Shown here: positions 26,538 to 35,808 of the stretch, piece after piece
How positions within the stretch are numbered: the first letter of the stretch is position 1
Layout of the letters: every line of letters begins with the position of its first letter
NCBI GenBank assembly: GCA_020638735.1
Contig: JACKHZ010000010.1
Coordinates: forward strand, 649,325-713,324
Reading direction: 5' to 3'
Source: Planctomycetota bacterium
Lineage (GTDB): Bacteria; Planctomycetota; UBA1135; UBA2386
DNA length: 64,000 nucleotides
The notes under the pieces: model-generated
Seen by the model: only the letters and a program-made list of their open reading frames with translations
Told to the model about the DNA's origin: nothing
Databases searched by the model: none
Translations under genes and position numbers: made by a program

Positions 26538-28619
26538 ATGCGCACGACCCACCTCCTCGCACTCGCTGCTCTCGCTTCTGGTCTCGCCGCCCAGTCCAAC
26601 ACCGTTCCCGGTCTCGACGGTCACCTCGAGATCCTCGACAACATCACCTACTGGGGCCGTCGCGGCGCCGCATACCCGGGCGGCCAGGTCGGCCTGTCGA
26701 TGCGCAACACGATGTGCAACCCGGGCTCGGTCAGCATCCCGTGGTACGCGGCGATGCAGTCGGACCACCCGAAGTTCGGCTTCCTGATCACCCGCCTGGT
26801 GGGCGATCGCATGGAGCAGGTCAACGAGTGGAGCTACTGCAAGCACGCCTTCACGTCGGCCAGCACCAGCGGCGCCTGCGGCCCGTGCAACGGCATCGGC
26901 GGCACCAACATGGGCGTGACCTGCTCGGACACCTACAGCGCCGGCAACAACGCCAGCCAGTACTGGCTCGGCCCGCCCGAGGAGATCAACCCGTGGCTCG
27001 GCACCTGGAACCCGGTCGGCAGCTACTTCGACCAGGGTGACCCCGCGGTCGGCTCGCCGGCCAACATGGACGGCAACCGCAGCCTGACCAACGGTCAGGT
27101 CAGCGCCTTCGACGACGTCAAGAACCGCGTCACCGTGCTGGAGCAGGACCTGATCACGCCCGGCGCGACCTACTTCTACGCGATCCAGCTGATCCACGCC
27201 GGCGAGGCGGTGGACAATCGCTGGGACAACATCAAGTACCGCGGCTTCACGCCGACCTGGACCGGCTCGTCGTGGAACGTCGCCAACAGCGGCGTCGGCG
27301 AAACCTTCGGCTCGGTGCTCGAGGCGTGGCCGGGCGCGACCGTCAACTCCGGCGGCAACGGCAACGACGACGGCCGCTTCTTCGTCGGCTGCAAGGTGAC
27401 GCCGCTCGGCGGCAACCTGTTCCACTACGAGTACGCGGTGCACAACGTCGACAACCACCGCGCCGGTGCGACGTTCCGCGTGCCGATCGACGCCTCGGCG
27501 ACGGCGTCCAACTTCACGTTCCGCGACATCGACCAGGACCTGCTCAACGAGTGGACCATGGCCCGCGTCGGCAACGAGATCGTGTTCAGCGCGCCGGCGG
27601 GCAACCCGCTGGAATGGAACACCATCTACAACTTCGGCTTCGACGCCGACTACCCGCCCGGCAACAGCTACGTCACGCTGGACGAAGCGCGCATCGGTCC
27701 GGGCAACCTGAGCGTCGACGTCGTGGCCCTCGTGCCCGGCGGCTCGACGATCGCGACCTGGTCGACCTTCGGCGCCGGCTGCCAGGGCAGCGGCTACATC
27801 CCGCCGGTTCCGTGCCCGTCGCTGAACCCGGGCGGCGGCACGCTGCAGCCGCAGTACAGCCCCAACGAGTACACGTACCGCGTGTCGAACACCGGCGCGA
27901 TGGACGTCAACGGGTTCGACATCTTCACCGCCTCGACCGGTGGTGTGGTCAACGTGCCGGCGCACATCTACCAGCTCTCGGGCTCGTTCTACCCGGCGCT
28001 GACCCCGGTGGCCTCGACCACCGTGACGATCGGCGCGACGCCGGGGTGGTACACGGCGACGTTTGCGAATCCGGTGCCGGTCAACGGCGTGTTCTGGATC
28101 GGCCTCGACACTTCCGCGCAGACCGCCAGCGTCAGCAGCGTCACCACGGGTTCGACGGCGATCGTCTGCACCCGGCCGGTCGGTGGCCCGACCTGGACGA
28201 TCACCACGACGCGTGCGGCGTTCACGGTGGACTGCTCGCGGCCGCTGACCTACCTGGTGCCGCAGCTCGGCATCGCCGGTGAGCCGGCGCTCGGCACCTC
28301 GTACGACGTGACGCTCGCCGATGCGCTGCCCAACACGTTCGCTGCGTGCGTGTCGGGTTGGTCGGACAGCTCCTACCTCGGCGTGCCGCTGCCGGTGGCG
28401 CTGCCCGGCGCGCCGGCTTGCCAGATGCTCGTGTCGCTCGACTCGGTCGAAACCACGGTCGTCGACGCGAACGGCAACTCGAGCAAGACGATCCAGGTGC
28501 CGAACGCCCAGAGCCTGGTCGGCGTCGACGTCTACCATCAGTGGGCCGTTCTCGACCTCACCGCCAACGCGCTGGGTCTGGTGACGACGAACGGCGGTCA
28601 CGGCACGTTCGGCAACTGA
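26538..28619 (+). CDS. Large secreted protein of unknown function
   Basis: 693 residues, signal peptide 'LLALAALASGLAAQ'. It is rich in Asn, Thr, Gly, Trp and Tyr, with few Lys. Several Cys are present in 'SYCKHAF', 'GACGPCNGIG' and 'TCSDTYS', suggesting disulfides outside the cytoplasm. The last 250 residues are Thr/Val-rich beta repeats ('TTVTIGATPGWYTATFANPV', 'TTTRAAFTVDCSRPL'), like the exported proteins of this group. The long upstream region and a strong hairpin over the stop fit an abundant, separately expressed surface protein. Function unknown. Confidence 0.78.
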   Translation: MRTTHLLALAALASGLAAQSNTVPGLDGHLEILDNITYWGRRGAAYPGGQVGLSMRNTMCNPGSVSIPWYAAMQSDHPKFGFLITRLVGDRMEQVNEWSYCKHAFTSASTSGACGPCNGIGGTNMGVTCSDTYSAGNNASQYWLGPPEEINPWLGTWNPVGSYFDQGDPAVGSPANMDGNRSLTNGQVSAFDDVKNRVTVLEQDLITPGATYFYAIQLIHAGEAVDNRWDNIKYRGFTPTWTGSSWNVANSGVGETFGSVLEAWPGATVNSGGNGNDDGRFFVGCKVTPLGGNLFHYEYAVHNVDNHRAGATFRVPIDASATASNFTFRDIDQDLLNEWTMARVGNEIVFSAPAGNPLEWNTIYNFGFDADYPPGNSYVTLDEARIGPGNLSVDVVALVPGGSTIATWSTFGAGCQGSGYIPPVPCPSLNPGGGTLQPQYSPNEYTYRVSNTGAMDVNGFDIFTASTGGVVNVPAHIYQLSGSFYPALTPVASTTVTIGATPGWYTATFANPVPVNGVFWIGLDTSAQTASVSSVTTGSTAIVCTRPVGGPTWTITTTRAAFTVDCSRPLTYLVPQLGIAGEPALGTSYDVTLADALPNTFAACVSGWSDSSYLGVPLPVALPGAPACQMLVSLDSVETTVVDANGNSSKTIQVPNAQSLVGVDVYHQWAVLDLTANALGLVTTNGGHGTFGN

Positions 28620-28650
28620 TCGGCCCCGCGCTCCGCGCGGCGCCGATCAG
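28616..28650 (+). terminator. Strong hairpin overlapping the stop codon
   Basis: Arms ctgatcggc (28616-28624) and gccgatcag (28642-28650) pair perfectly. Inside them ccgcgc and gcgcgg pair around a 3-nt loop. No T-run follows, so it may act as a factor-dependent terminator or a transcript stabiliser for the secreted-protein gene that ends at 28619. Confidence 0.6.
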
Positions 28651-28751
28651 GTCTTGCCTGGCGCCGCGCCGCGGGAAGCAGCAGCCGCGGGAGCTCGGGC
28701 ACCTGACCCAGGCGCGGCGCGAGCCCGGCCCCGCGCTCCGCGAACCGAGCT

Positions 28752-29600
28752 CTATCGCAGCGCGTCGATGACGAACTCGGCGTGCACGCCATTGGCCGCC
28801 AGCTCGGCGGCGATCGCGTCCATCGCCGGCGCGCCCTGTGCGGCGAATCGTTCGCCGTGCATGCCGGTGGCGACGAACAGGCAGTCGTGCGCTTGCCGAT
28901 TGGCGCCGGCGACGTCGGTGCCGATGCCGTCGCCGATGCACAGCACACGCGCCGGCTCGACCGCCCGGCCGAGCCGCGCCGCGATCTCGCGATGGGCGAG
29001 CGCGTAGATCGGCGCGAACGGCTTGCCCGCCATCACCACCCGGCCGCCGAGCGCCTGGTAGTCGCGGGCCAGCGCGCCGGCGCACCAGATCAGCTGCTCG
29101 CCGTAGCGGACCTGCACGTCGGGGTTGGCGCACAACAGCTCCAGGTCGCGGGCCCGCGCGCGCTGCAGCACCTCGGCGTAGGTCGCCGGCGTGTGTTCGA
29201 GCGCCTCGAGCCCCGACACGCCGAAGAAGTCCGCATCGTCGAGCGGGGCGCGCTCGAGGCCGAGGCCGTCCCACAGCACCGCGTCGCTGGCCGGACCGAT
29301 CTTGAACAGCTTGCCGGGCGCGCGCCGTCGCAGCTCGTCGCGGATCGCGTCTCCCGACGTGACCACCTCGTCCCACGCGTCGCGCGGGAAGCCCAGGCGG
29401 TCCAGCTGGCCCGGCAGCGGGTCGCGGGGCTTCGGCGCGTTGGTCAGCAGCACCACGAGCAGGCCGCGGCGGCGCGCCCGCTGCAGCGCGGCCGCGGCGT
29501 CGGCGAAGACGCGCCGGCCGTTGTGGATCACCCCCCAGACGTCGCACAGGATCGCGTCGTAGCGATCGGTCAGCTCGTCGAGGCGGTCGATGGCGCGCAT
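28752..29600 (-). CDS. HAD class IIA hydrolase (NagD-like, TIGR01459 type)
   Basis: 282 residues. Motif I is 'AILCDVWGVIHNG' with nucleophile D20, and Trp in place of the second Asp as is usual in the TIGR01459 subgroup. 'VVLLTNAPKPRDPL' is motif II, 'MAGKPFAPIYALA' carries the motif III lysine, and 'VLCIGDGIGTDVAGANR' motif IV. The cap is of type IIA (NagD-like). It should be a cytoplasmic phosphatase; the substrate is unknown. The ATG at 29600 is chosen because 'RAIDRLDELTDRYDA' begins the family match. Divergent from the first TonB-dependent receptor. Confidence 0.9.
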   Translation of the reverse strand: MRAIDRLDELTDRYDAILCDVWGVIHNGRRVFADAAAALQRARRRGLLVVLLTNAPKPRDPLPGQLDRLGFPRDAWDEVVTSGDAIRDELRRRAPGKLFKIGPASDAVLWDGLGLERAPLDDADFFGVSGLEALEHTPATYAEVLQRARARDLELLCANPDVQVRYGEQLIWCAGALARDYQALGGRVVMAGKPFAPIYALAHREIAARLGRAVEPARVLCIGDGIGTDVAGANRQAHDCLFVATGMHGERFAAQGAPAMDAIAAELAANGVHAEFVIDALR

Positions 29601-29733
29601 GGCGCCGCGCAGCGTGGAGGCGGCGCTGCGCAATCGCAAGCCCCAACGTCGCGGCAAACATTGCGCGATCGGGACGAGCGCCGCGCCCCGCGAGCTTCCG
29701 CGCGCAGCGAGTGCACGCGAAGCTCTGCTCGCG

Positions 29734-31890
29734 ATGCGTTTGTTCCGGCTCGGTTCGCCATGTCTGCTCGCCTCGGTGCTCGCCGCCCAGCAGGATCCCG
29801 CGCCGGCACCTGCGGCGAGCCCCGCTCCGCTGCAGCAGGAGCCGCGGCGAGTGGTCGTGACGGCGTCGGGTCTCCGCGAAGACGAACTGGACACGCCGTA
29901 CACCTTCCAGCGGCTCGACAACCGCGACATCACCGACCGCGGCTATCGCACGCTGCCGGAAGCGCTGGCGCAGGTGCCGGGCGTGATGGTGCAGAAGACC
30001 ACCCACGGCCATGGGTCGCCGTACATCCGCGGCTTCACCGGTCGCTACAACCTGCTGCTGATCGACGGCGTGCGGCTGCCGAGCGCGATCTTCCGCAACG
30101 GCTCGGTGCAGTACTGGAACACCGTCGACGCGTTCATGCTCGACCACCTCGAGGTGGTGAAGAGCCAGGGCTCGGTGCTGTTCGGCTCGGACGCGGTCGG
30201 CGGCACCGTCAACCTCGTCAGCAAGTCTTCGGCCTTCCGCGAGCGCGAGTCCGGCCGCGCGTTCTGGCACGGTGCGGCGCTGTACCGCTTCGACAGCAAC
30301 GGTGGCTCGCACACCGGCCGGCTCGAGAGCGAGGTCGGCGAAGGCGGCCGGTGGGGGCTGCACCTCGGCGTGACCTATCGCGACTTCGGCGACGTGCGCG
30401 ATCGCGTGCTGCACGAGATGGAACACACCGGCTACGACGAGTTCGACTACGACGGTCGCTTCGACCTGGCGCTGGGTGACGACGCGACCCTGACGATCGC
30501 GCACCAACGCGTGCAGCAGGACGGCGTCTGGCGGACGCACAACACGGTGTTCTTCGAGTCGTGGCAGGGCACGTCGCAGCCCAACCCGGACCTGACGCGC
30601 ATCTACGACCAGGACCGCGACCTGACCTACCTGAAGGTCTCGGCGGCGGATCGCGGCGGCGTCGTCGATGCCTTTCGTCTGACCTTCTCGTACCAGAACC
30701 AGCGAGAGGACTTCGAGCGCTCGCGGCTGCGTTCGGGCAACACCGAGCTGTCCCTCGACCGCACGACGGTGGCGACCGCCGGCGTCGCACTGGCGATGGA
30801 GAGCGCGCTCGGCGACGCCCGGCTGGTGTACGGCCTCGACTACTACCGCGACGACGTCGACTCGCGGCGCAACGTGCAGACCTTCGACCCGTCGGGCAAC
30901 CTGCTGAGCAGCACGCTCGCGGTGCAGGGCCCGTACGGCGACGACGCCTTCCTCGACCTCGCCGGCGCCTACGCGCAGCTGCGCCAGCCGCTGGGGGACG
31001 CCGTCGAGCTGACGATGGGGGCGCGCTACACCTACGCGGCGGCGAGCATCGGCAGGCTCGACGACGGCAACGGCAACCCGGTCAGCGCGGACAAGCACTG
31101 GGACAACCTGTCGGGCAACCTGCGCGCCAACGTCCGGGTCACCGAGGAGCTGCACCTGTACGGCGGTGTGTCGCAGGCCTTCCGCGCGCCCAACGTCGAC
31201 GACCTCAGCTCGCTCAAGCCGTCGCGCACCGGCGTCGTCTCACGCGGCTCGCTCGACCTCGATCCGGAGCGTTTCGTCACCTGGGAGCTCGGCGGCCGCT
31301 TCCTGGCCGGTGGTACGACGGTGCAGGCCGCGGCCTACTACACGGACGTCACCGACCTGATCACCGAGAAGCCGGTCGGCGTCGACCCGGGGGACAACTC
31401 GCTGATCACCGCGACGACCAACGGCGCCGACGGCTACCTGTGGGGCGGCGAAGTGCAGGTGACCCGGCGGCTGTGGCGACGATGGCAGGCGGCGGCGTTC
31501 GCGGCCTACGTGGACGGCGAGGCCGACACCTTCCCGAGCAACAGCGCCGTCGCCGTGCGTGAGCCGATCTCACGATTGATGCCGTTGACCGGCTGGTTGT
31601 CGCTGCGCTGGACCGACGCGGACGAACGGCTCTGGATCGAAGGGCGCGTGGTCGCCGCCGGCCACGCCGGCCGCCTCAACTCCGGCGACCGCGCCGACAC
31701 CTCGCGCTTCCCGCCCGGCGGAACACCGAGCTACGTGGTGGCGTTCGTCAGCGCCGGCCTGCGCGTCGACGACCACACCGAACTCGGCCTGACCATCGAG
31801 AACGTCACCGACAGCAGCTACCGCGTGCACGGCTCCGGCGTCAACCAGCCGGGCTGCAACGCGATCGTCGGCGGGCGCTTCTCCTGGTGA
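29734..31890 (+). CDS. TonB-dependent outer-membrane receptor, copy 1
   Basis: 718 residues, signal peptide ending 'SVLAAQ'. The plug domain carries 'NRDITDRGYRTLPEALAQVP', 'HGHGSPYIRGFTGRYN', 'LLIDGVRLP' and 'VEVVKSQGSVLFGSDAVGG'-type strands (here 'LEVVKSQGSVLFGSDAVGG'). The barrel ends in 'NVTDSSYRVHGSGVNQPG' and a final 'GGRFSW' with a C-terminal aromatic. It takes up a large ligand (vitamin, chelated metal or glycan) by energy from TonB; ligand unknown. No TonB/ExbBD genes are nearby. It is followed 89 bp later by a close paralogue. Confidence 0.93.
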   Translation: MRLFRLGSPCLLASVLAAQQDPAPAPAASPAPLQQEPRRVVVTASGLREDELDTPYTFQRLDNRDITDRGYRTLPEALAQVPGVMVQKTTHGHGSPYIRGFTGRYNLLLIDGVRLPSAIFRNGSVQYWNTVDAFMLDHLEVVKSQGSVLFGSDAVGGTVNLVSKSSAFRERESGRAFWHGAALYRFDSNGGSHTGRLESEVGEGGRWGLHLGVTYRDFGDVRDRVLHEMEHTGYDEFDYDGRFDLALGDDATLTIAHQRVQQDGVWRTHNTVFFESWQGTSQPNPDLTRIYDQDRDLTYLKVSAADRGGVVDAFRLTFSYQNQREDFERSRLRSGNTELSLDRTTVATAGVALAMESALGDARLVYGLDYYRDDVDSRRNVQTFDPSGNLLSSTLAVQGPYGDDAFLDLAGAYAQLRQPLGDAVELTMGARYTYAAASIGRLDDGNGNPVSADKHWDNLSGNLRANVRVTEELHLYGGVSQAFRAPNVDDLSSLKPSRTGVVSRGSLDLDPERFVTWELGGRFLAGGTTVQAAAYYTDVTDLITEKPVGVDPGDNSLITATTNGADGYLWGGEVQVTRRLWRRWQAAAFAAYVDGEADTFPSNSAVAVREPISRLMPLTGWLSLRWTDADERLWIEGRVVAAGHAGRLNSGDRADTSRFPPGGTPSYVVAFVSAGLRVDDHTELGLTIENVTDSSYRVHGSGVNQPGCNAIVGGRFSW

Positions 31891-31979
31891 GAGATCGATC
31901 CGCGGGCTTTGAACCGGCCGCGGCTTCGCTACGTTTTCCGGCCGCGAGCCCCTCGCCTCCCGAAGACTCCTCCCGCTCG

Positions 31980-34196
31980 ATGTCGATGATCCGATCGCGG
32001 CGACCGCTGGTCGCCGCCGCGTCGTTTTTCGTCCCCGTTGCCCTGACCGCCCAGGCGCCGTCGTCGACGGCTGCACCGCCCGCGAATGCGGAGCCCGCCG
32101 CCGAGGCGCAGGAGCCGGACCGCAAGGACCAGCCGAAGAACCGCGTCGTGGTGACGGCGTCGGGCTTCCGTGAGGACGCGCTCGACACTCCGTACACCTT
32201 CCAGCAGCTCGACAACCGCGACATCACCGACCGCGGCTACCGCACGCTGCCTGAGGCGCTGGCGCAGGTGCCGGGAGTGATGGTGCAGAAGACGGCGCAC
32301 GGCCACGGCTCGCCGTTCATCCGCGGCTTCACCGGCCGGCAGAACCTGGTGCTGATCGACGGCGTGCGCTTCAACAACTCGATCTTCCGCGGCGGGCCGA
32401 TCCAATACTGGAACACCATCGACGCGCTGGCGGTCGACCACCTCGAGGTGGTGAAGAGCCAGGGCTCGGTGCTGTTCGGGTCGGACGCGGTCGGCGGCAC
32501 CGTCAGCCTGACGACCAAGTCGTCGCACTTCGACGAATACTCCGCGGGCCGCGGCTTCCAGCACGGCTCGGCGCTCTACCGCTTCGACAGCAACGGCGCG
32601 TCGCACACCGCCCGGCTCGAGGGCCAGGTCGGCGTCGGCGGCGAGTGGGGGCTGCACGTCGGCGTGACCTACCGCGACTTCGGCGACATCCACGACCGCG
32701 TGCTGCACACGATGCCGAAGACCGGCTACGACGAGTTCGACTACGACCTGCGGCTCGACGTGGCGCTCGGCGACGACACGACGCTGACGTTGGCCCACCA
32801 GCGCGTGCAGCAGGACGACATCTGGCGCACGCACCGCACGGTCTTCTTCGAGCCGTGGAACGGCACGTCGCTGAGCGGGCCGGACCTGGCGCGCGTCTAC
32901 GACCAGGATCGCGACCTGAGCTACCTGAAGATCGCCGGCGGTGCGCTCGGCTTCGTCGACTCGTACCGGCTGACGTTCTCCTACCAGAACTTCCGCGAGG
33001 ACTTCTCGCGCATCCGCAACCGCACCGTCAGCGGCACGCCGGTGCGCGACGAGCAGAGCGACGTCACCAAGGTCGCGACGGCCGGTGTGGCGCTGGCGAT
33101 GGAGAGCCACCTCGGCGACGCCAAGCTGGTCTACGGCTTCGACTACTACCGCGACGACGTCGACGCGAGCACGGTCGTCGACCGCTTCAACCAGGGCACC
33201 ACCACGCTGATCTCGTCGACGCGCAGCCTGCAAGGGCCCGTCGGTGACGACGCGTTCTACGACCTGGCCGGCGTCTACGTGCAGGGTCGCCTGCCGGCCG
33301 GTGAGGCCGTCGAGTTCACCGCCGGCGCCCGCTACACCTACGCCCGCGCCGACATCGGTGTGCTCAGCGACGGCGGCACGCCGGAGACGGCGATCAGCGC
33401 CAAGAAGGAGTTCGACGACCTGACCTTCAACCTGCGCGGCAACGTGCGCCTGAACGAGAACTGGCACGCCTACGCCGGCGCGTCGCAGGCCTTCCGCGCG
33501 CCCAACATCGACGACCTCAGCGCGCTCAAGTCGTCGCGCACGGACCTGATCTCGACCGGTTCGCTCGACATCGAGCCCGAGGAATACCTGACCTACGAGC
33601 TCGGCACGCGCTACCTCGGCGGCGAGTGGTCGACGCAGGCGTCGGTGTTCTACACGCGCATCACCGACCAGATCACGTCGCGGCCGATCGGCACGGTCGG
33701 CAACGAGACGGTGACCACTTCGACCAACGGCTCCGACGGCTACGTCTGGGGCGGCGAGGTGCAGACGTGGTGGGACTTCGCGCGCGAGTGGCGCGCCGGC
33801 GGTTCGCTGGCCTACGTCGACGGCGAGGAGGACACGTTCCCGACCGCGAGCACCACGCCGGTGCGCCAGCCGCTGTCGCGCCTGATGCCGGTGACCGGCT
33901 GGCTGTCGCTGCGCTGGACCGGCGAACGCTCGGGGCTCTGGGTCGAGGGGCGCGTGATCGCCGCCGGCCACGCCGGCCGCCTCAACTCCGGCGACGCCGC
34001 CGACACCTCGCGCTTCCCGCCGGGCGGCACGCCGAGTTACGTCGTCGCGTTCCTGAGCTCGGGCTATCAGGTCACGCAGAACCTCGAGCTCAACGTGACG
34101 CTCGAGAACGTCACCAACACCAGCTACCGCACGCACGGCTCGGGCGTCAATCAGCCCGGCACCAACCTGATCGTCGGCGGGCGGGTCAGCTGGTGA
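31980..34196 (+). CDS. TonB-dependent outer-membrane receptor, copy 2
   Basis: 738 residues. The ATG at 31980 begins a signal peptide ending 'FFVPVALTAQ'. The plug and most of the barrel are near-copies of the preceding receptor ('TDRGYRTLPEALAQVPGVMV', 'HGHGSPFIRGFTGRQN', 'SQAFRAPNIDDLSALKSSRT'), so the pair arose by tandem duplication. Differences cluster in the extracellular-loop stretches, e.g. the segment after 'NREDF', which suggests different ligands. It ends 'GGRVSW'. A short hairpin follows the stop. Confidence 0.93.
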   Translation: MSMIRSRRPLVAAASFFVPVALTAQAPSSTAAPPANAEPAAEAQEPDRKDQPKNRVVVTASGFREDALDTPYTFQQLDNRDITDRGYRTLPEALAQVPGVMVQKTAHGHGSPFIRGFTGRQNLVLIDGVRFNNSIFRGGPIQYWNTIDALAVDHLEVVKSQGSVLFGSDAVGGTVSLTTKSSHFDEYSAGRGFQHGSALYRFDSNGASHTARLEGQVGVGGEWGLHVGVTYRDFGDIHDRVLHTMPKTGYDEFDYDLRLDVALGDDTTLTLAHQRVQQDDIWRTHRTVFFEPWNGTSLSGPDLARVYDQDRDLSYLKIAGGALGFVDSYRLTFSYQNFREDFSRIRNRTVSGTPVRDEQSDVTKVATAGVALAMESHLGDAKLVYGFDYYRDDVDASTVVDRFNQGTTTLISSTRSLQGPVGDDAFYDLAGVYVQGRLPAGEAVEFTAGARYTYARADIGVLSDGGTPETAISAKKEFDDLTFNLRGNVRLNENWHAYAGASQAFRAPNIDDLSALKSSRTDLISTGSLDIEPEEYLTYELGTRYLGGEWSTQASVFYTRITDQITSRPIGTVGNETVTTSTNGSDGYVWGGEVQTWWDFAREWRAGGSLAYVDGEEDTFPTASTTPVRQPLSRLMPVTGWLSLRWTGERSGLWVEGRVIAAGHAGRLNSGDAADTSRFPPGGTPSYVVAFLSSGYQVTQNLELNVTLENVTNTSYRTHGSGVNQPGTNLIVGGRVSW

Positions 34197-34207
34197 GCGC
34201 GCGGGGC

Positions 34208-34226
34208 CGTTCGGCTACGCCGAACG
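34208..34226 (+). terminator. Hairpin after the second TonB-dependent receptor
   Basis: cgttcggc-tac-gccgaacg, a perfect 8-bp stem with a 3-nt loop, 12 bp after the receptor stop. No T-run follows, so termination at this hairpin is inferred from its place between convergent genes. Confidence 0.5.
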
Positions 34227-34344
34227 TGTGACACCGACCCTCTCGGGATCGGCCCGGTGACGAAGACGCCCCGAGCTCGGCCGTTGGCGTCGCGATTCCG
34301 ATCGCGGCGGCGTCTTCCGCCGACCTGCGATCGCCGGTGCGGAT

Positions 34345-34752
34345 TCACTGGATCGTGATCTGCACCGCCTCCGTCAGTTGTGCATAGAAGTACGAGTCGA
34401 CGAAGCACGTGCCGACGCCGACCATCAGGCCCTGCGCGTAGAAGGTGAAGCCGACGACGCTCGGCGAATTGGGGATGTCGAGGTGCATCGTCACCGGCAT
34501 GACGATGTCTAGCGCCGGCACCAGCGTCTCCTGGCACAACTGCCACATCGACGACAGCTGGACGTCGACGCGCGTGGTGCCGGCGATGACGAACGGCCAC
34601 GGCGCGAGGAAGGGGCTGATGTCGAGCGAGTGGCCCGGCTGCGGCGAGCCGGAGACGAACAGCGGCGCGGTGCCGGCGCCGAGCGGCGTGATCTGGGCGG
34701 TGACGGTGCCTGCGCACAGCAGGGCGCCGACGAGAGTGCATGCGAGCTTCAT
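34345..34752 (-). CDS. Small secreted protein of unknown function
   Basis: 135 residues. GGAGG precedes the ATG at 34752. The signal peptide is 'LACTLVGALLCAGTVTAQ'. The mature 115 residues are beta-rich and nearly neutral ('DIVMPVTMHLDIPN', 'TFYAQGLMVGVGT'), resembling the C-terminal modules of longer exported proteins in this window. It may be a stand-alone copy of that module. No known family recognised. Confidence 0.7.
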   Translation of the reverse strand: MKLACTLVGALLCAGTVTAQITPLGAGTAPLFVSGSPQPGHSLDISPFLAPWPFVIAGTTRVDVQLSSMWQLCQETLVPALDIVMPVTMHLDIPNSPSVVGFTFYAQGLMVGVGTCFVDSYFYAQLTEAVQITIQ

Positions 34753-34935
34753 GGGGATCCTCCGCGGGTCTTCCGGGCCCGCGAACGACAAGGTCGCGAT
34801 CTGCGTGAGCCTGCACTCCAGGCCGCGATGAAGAGATCGCGGTCCGCCGCGGATTCGGTTGGCGGTCGATCGGCGCGCCTTGCGCCTGGACTGGTGAACC
34901 CCGTCTGCACCGGTCCCCGAACCGAGCAACGACCG

Positions 34936-35706
34936 ATGAACCATCACCTGCTGATCGTGGCGCTCTGCGCCTTCTCCTTCTCCGCCGCCGACCTGATCGC
35001 CCAGCAGCGCAAGGCCGAGGTGCGGCTCGTCAACGGCACCGTCGAGGCGCGCATCGTCGACCCGGCCGGCGTCGACGTCTACACGGTGTTCCAGGGCGTC
35101 GGCATCGGCGGCGCGGTCGAGAAGCCGGCGACGCTCGGCGGCTGCATCTCGCCGGTGTTCTTCACCATCGGCCCGCTGGTTGCGCACAACCACCAGCACA
35201 CGATCGACTGGACCGACTGCACCGGCAACACGCACCACCGCTGGTCGGTGCCGGTGCCGGTCAGCAGCCAGTGGCTCTCCGGCTCGGCGATGGCGGTCAG
35301 CTCCACCTACGGCTTCGGCTGCGGCATGACCGCGCCGGTCGAATACGCGATCGACGCGGAGCCGGTGCTCGGCACGACCCGCACGCTGACGGCGAGCAGT
35401 CTGCCGACGACGTCGGTCGTCGCCGCCGCGTACCTCGCCACGGCGGCGGCGCCGGGATTCGGCTTCTCGCTGAGCGCGGTCGGCATCGACGCGCCGGAGT
35501 GCTATGTGTTCCTCGAGCCGGCGACGATGGTGCTGATGGGCGGTGCCGCACCCGTGGGCGGCGCCGCGCCCTTCTCCCTGGTCGTGCCGGCCGCGCCGGC
35601 GCTGCAGGGCGCGATCGTCTACTCGCAGGCGGTGGCGCTCGCCCCCGGCGAGAACTCCGCTGGTGTGGTCACCTCCAACGGCGTCAGCATGGTGCTCGCC
35701 TTCTGA
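34936..35706 (+). CDS. Secreted protein of unknown function
   Basis: 256 residues, signal peptide ending 'SAADLIAQ'. Two cysteines in 'LGGCISPVFF' and one in 'DWTDCTGNTHH' may form disulfides, and 'TYGFGCGMTAPVE' adds one more. The last part is an Ala/Val/Gly beta-rich segment. No enzyme motif. The ATG at 34936 is not preceded by a strong ribosome binding site. Divergent from the small secreted gene to its left. Confidence 0.7.
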   Translation: MNHHLLIVALCAFSFSAADLIAQQRKAEVRLVNGTVEARIVDPAGVDVYTVFQGVGIGGAVEKPATLGGCISPVFFTIGPLVAHNHQHTIDWTDCTGNTHHRWSVPVPVSSQWLSGSAMAVSSTYGFGCGMTAPVEYAIDAEPVLGTTRTLTASSLPTTSVVAAAYLATAAAPGFGFSLSAVGIDAPECYVFLEPATMVLMGGAAPVGGAAPFSLVVPAAPALQGAIVYSQAVALAPGENSAGVVTSNGVSMVLAF

Positions 35707-35808
35707 ACGACCACCCGGGCGAACTGCCCGCGTGTTACGGAGGGAGGCGGCCCGACTATCGGTGCCGCCCTCTTTCACGTGCCTCCGAGCCCGAGTTCGG
35801 AGTCTGCA

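Noticed and set aside
31929..34136. 735-codon open frame opposite the second TonB-dependent receptor
   Set aside because: Antisense shadow of a high-GC gene; composition is Val/Arg/Gly-heavy with no motif.
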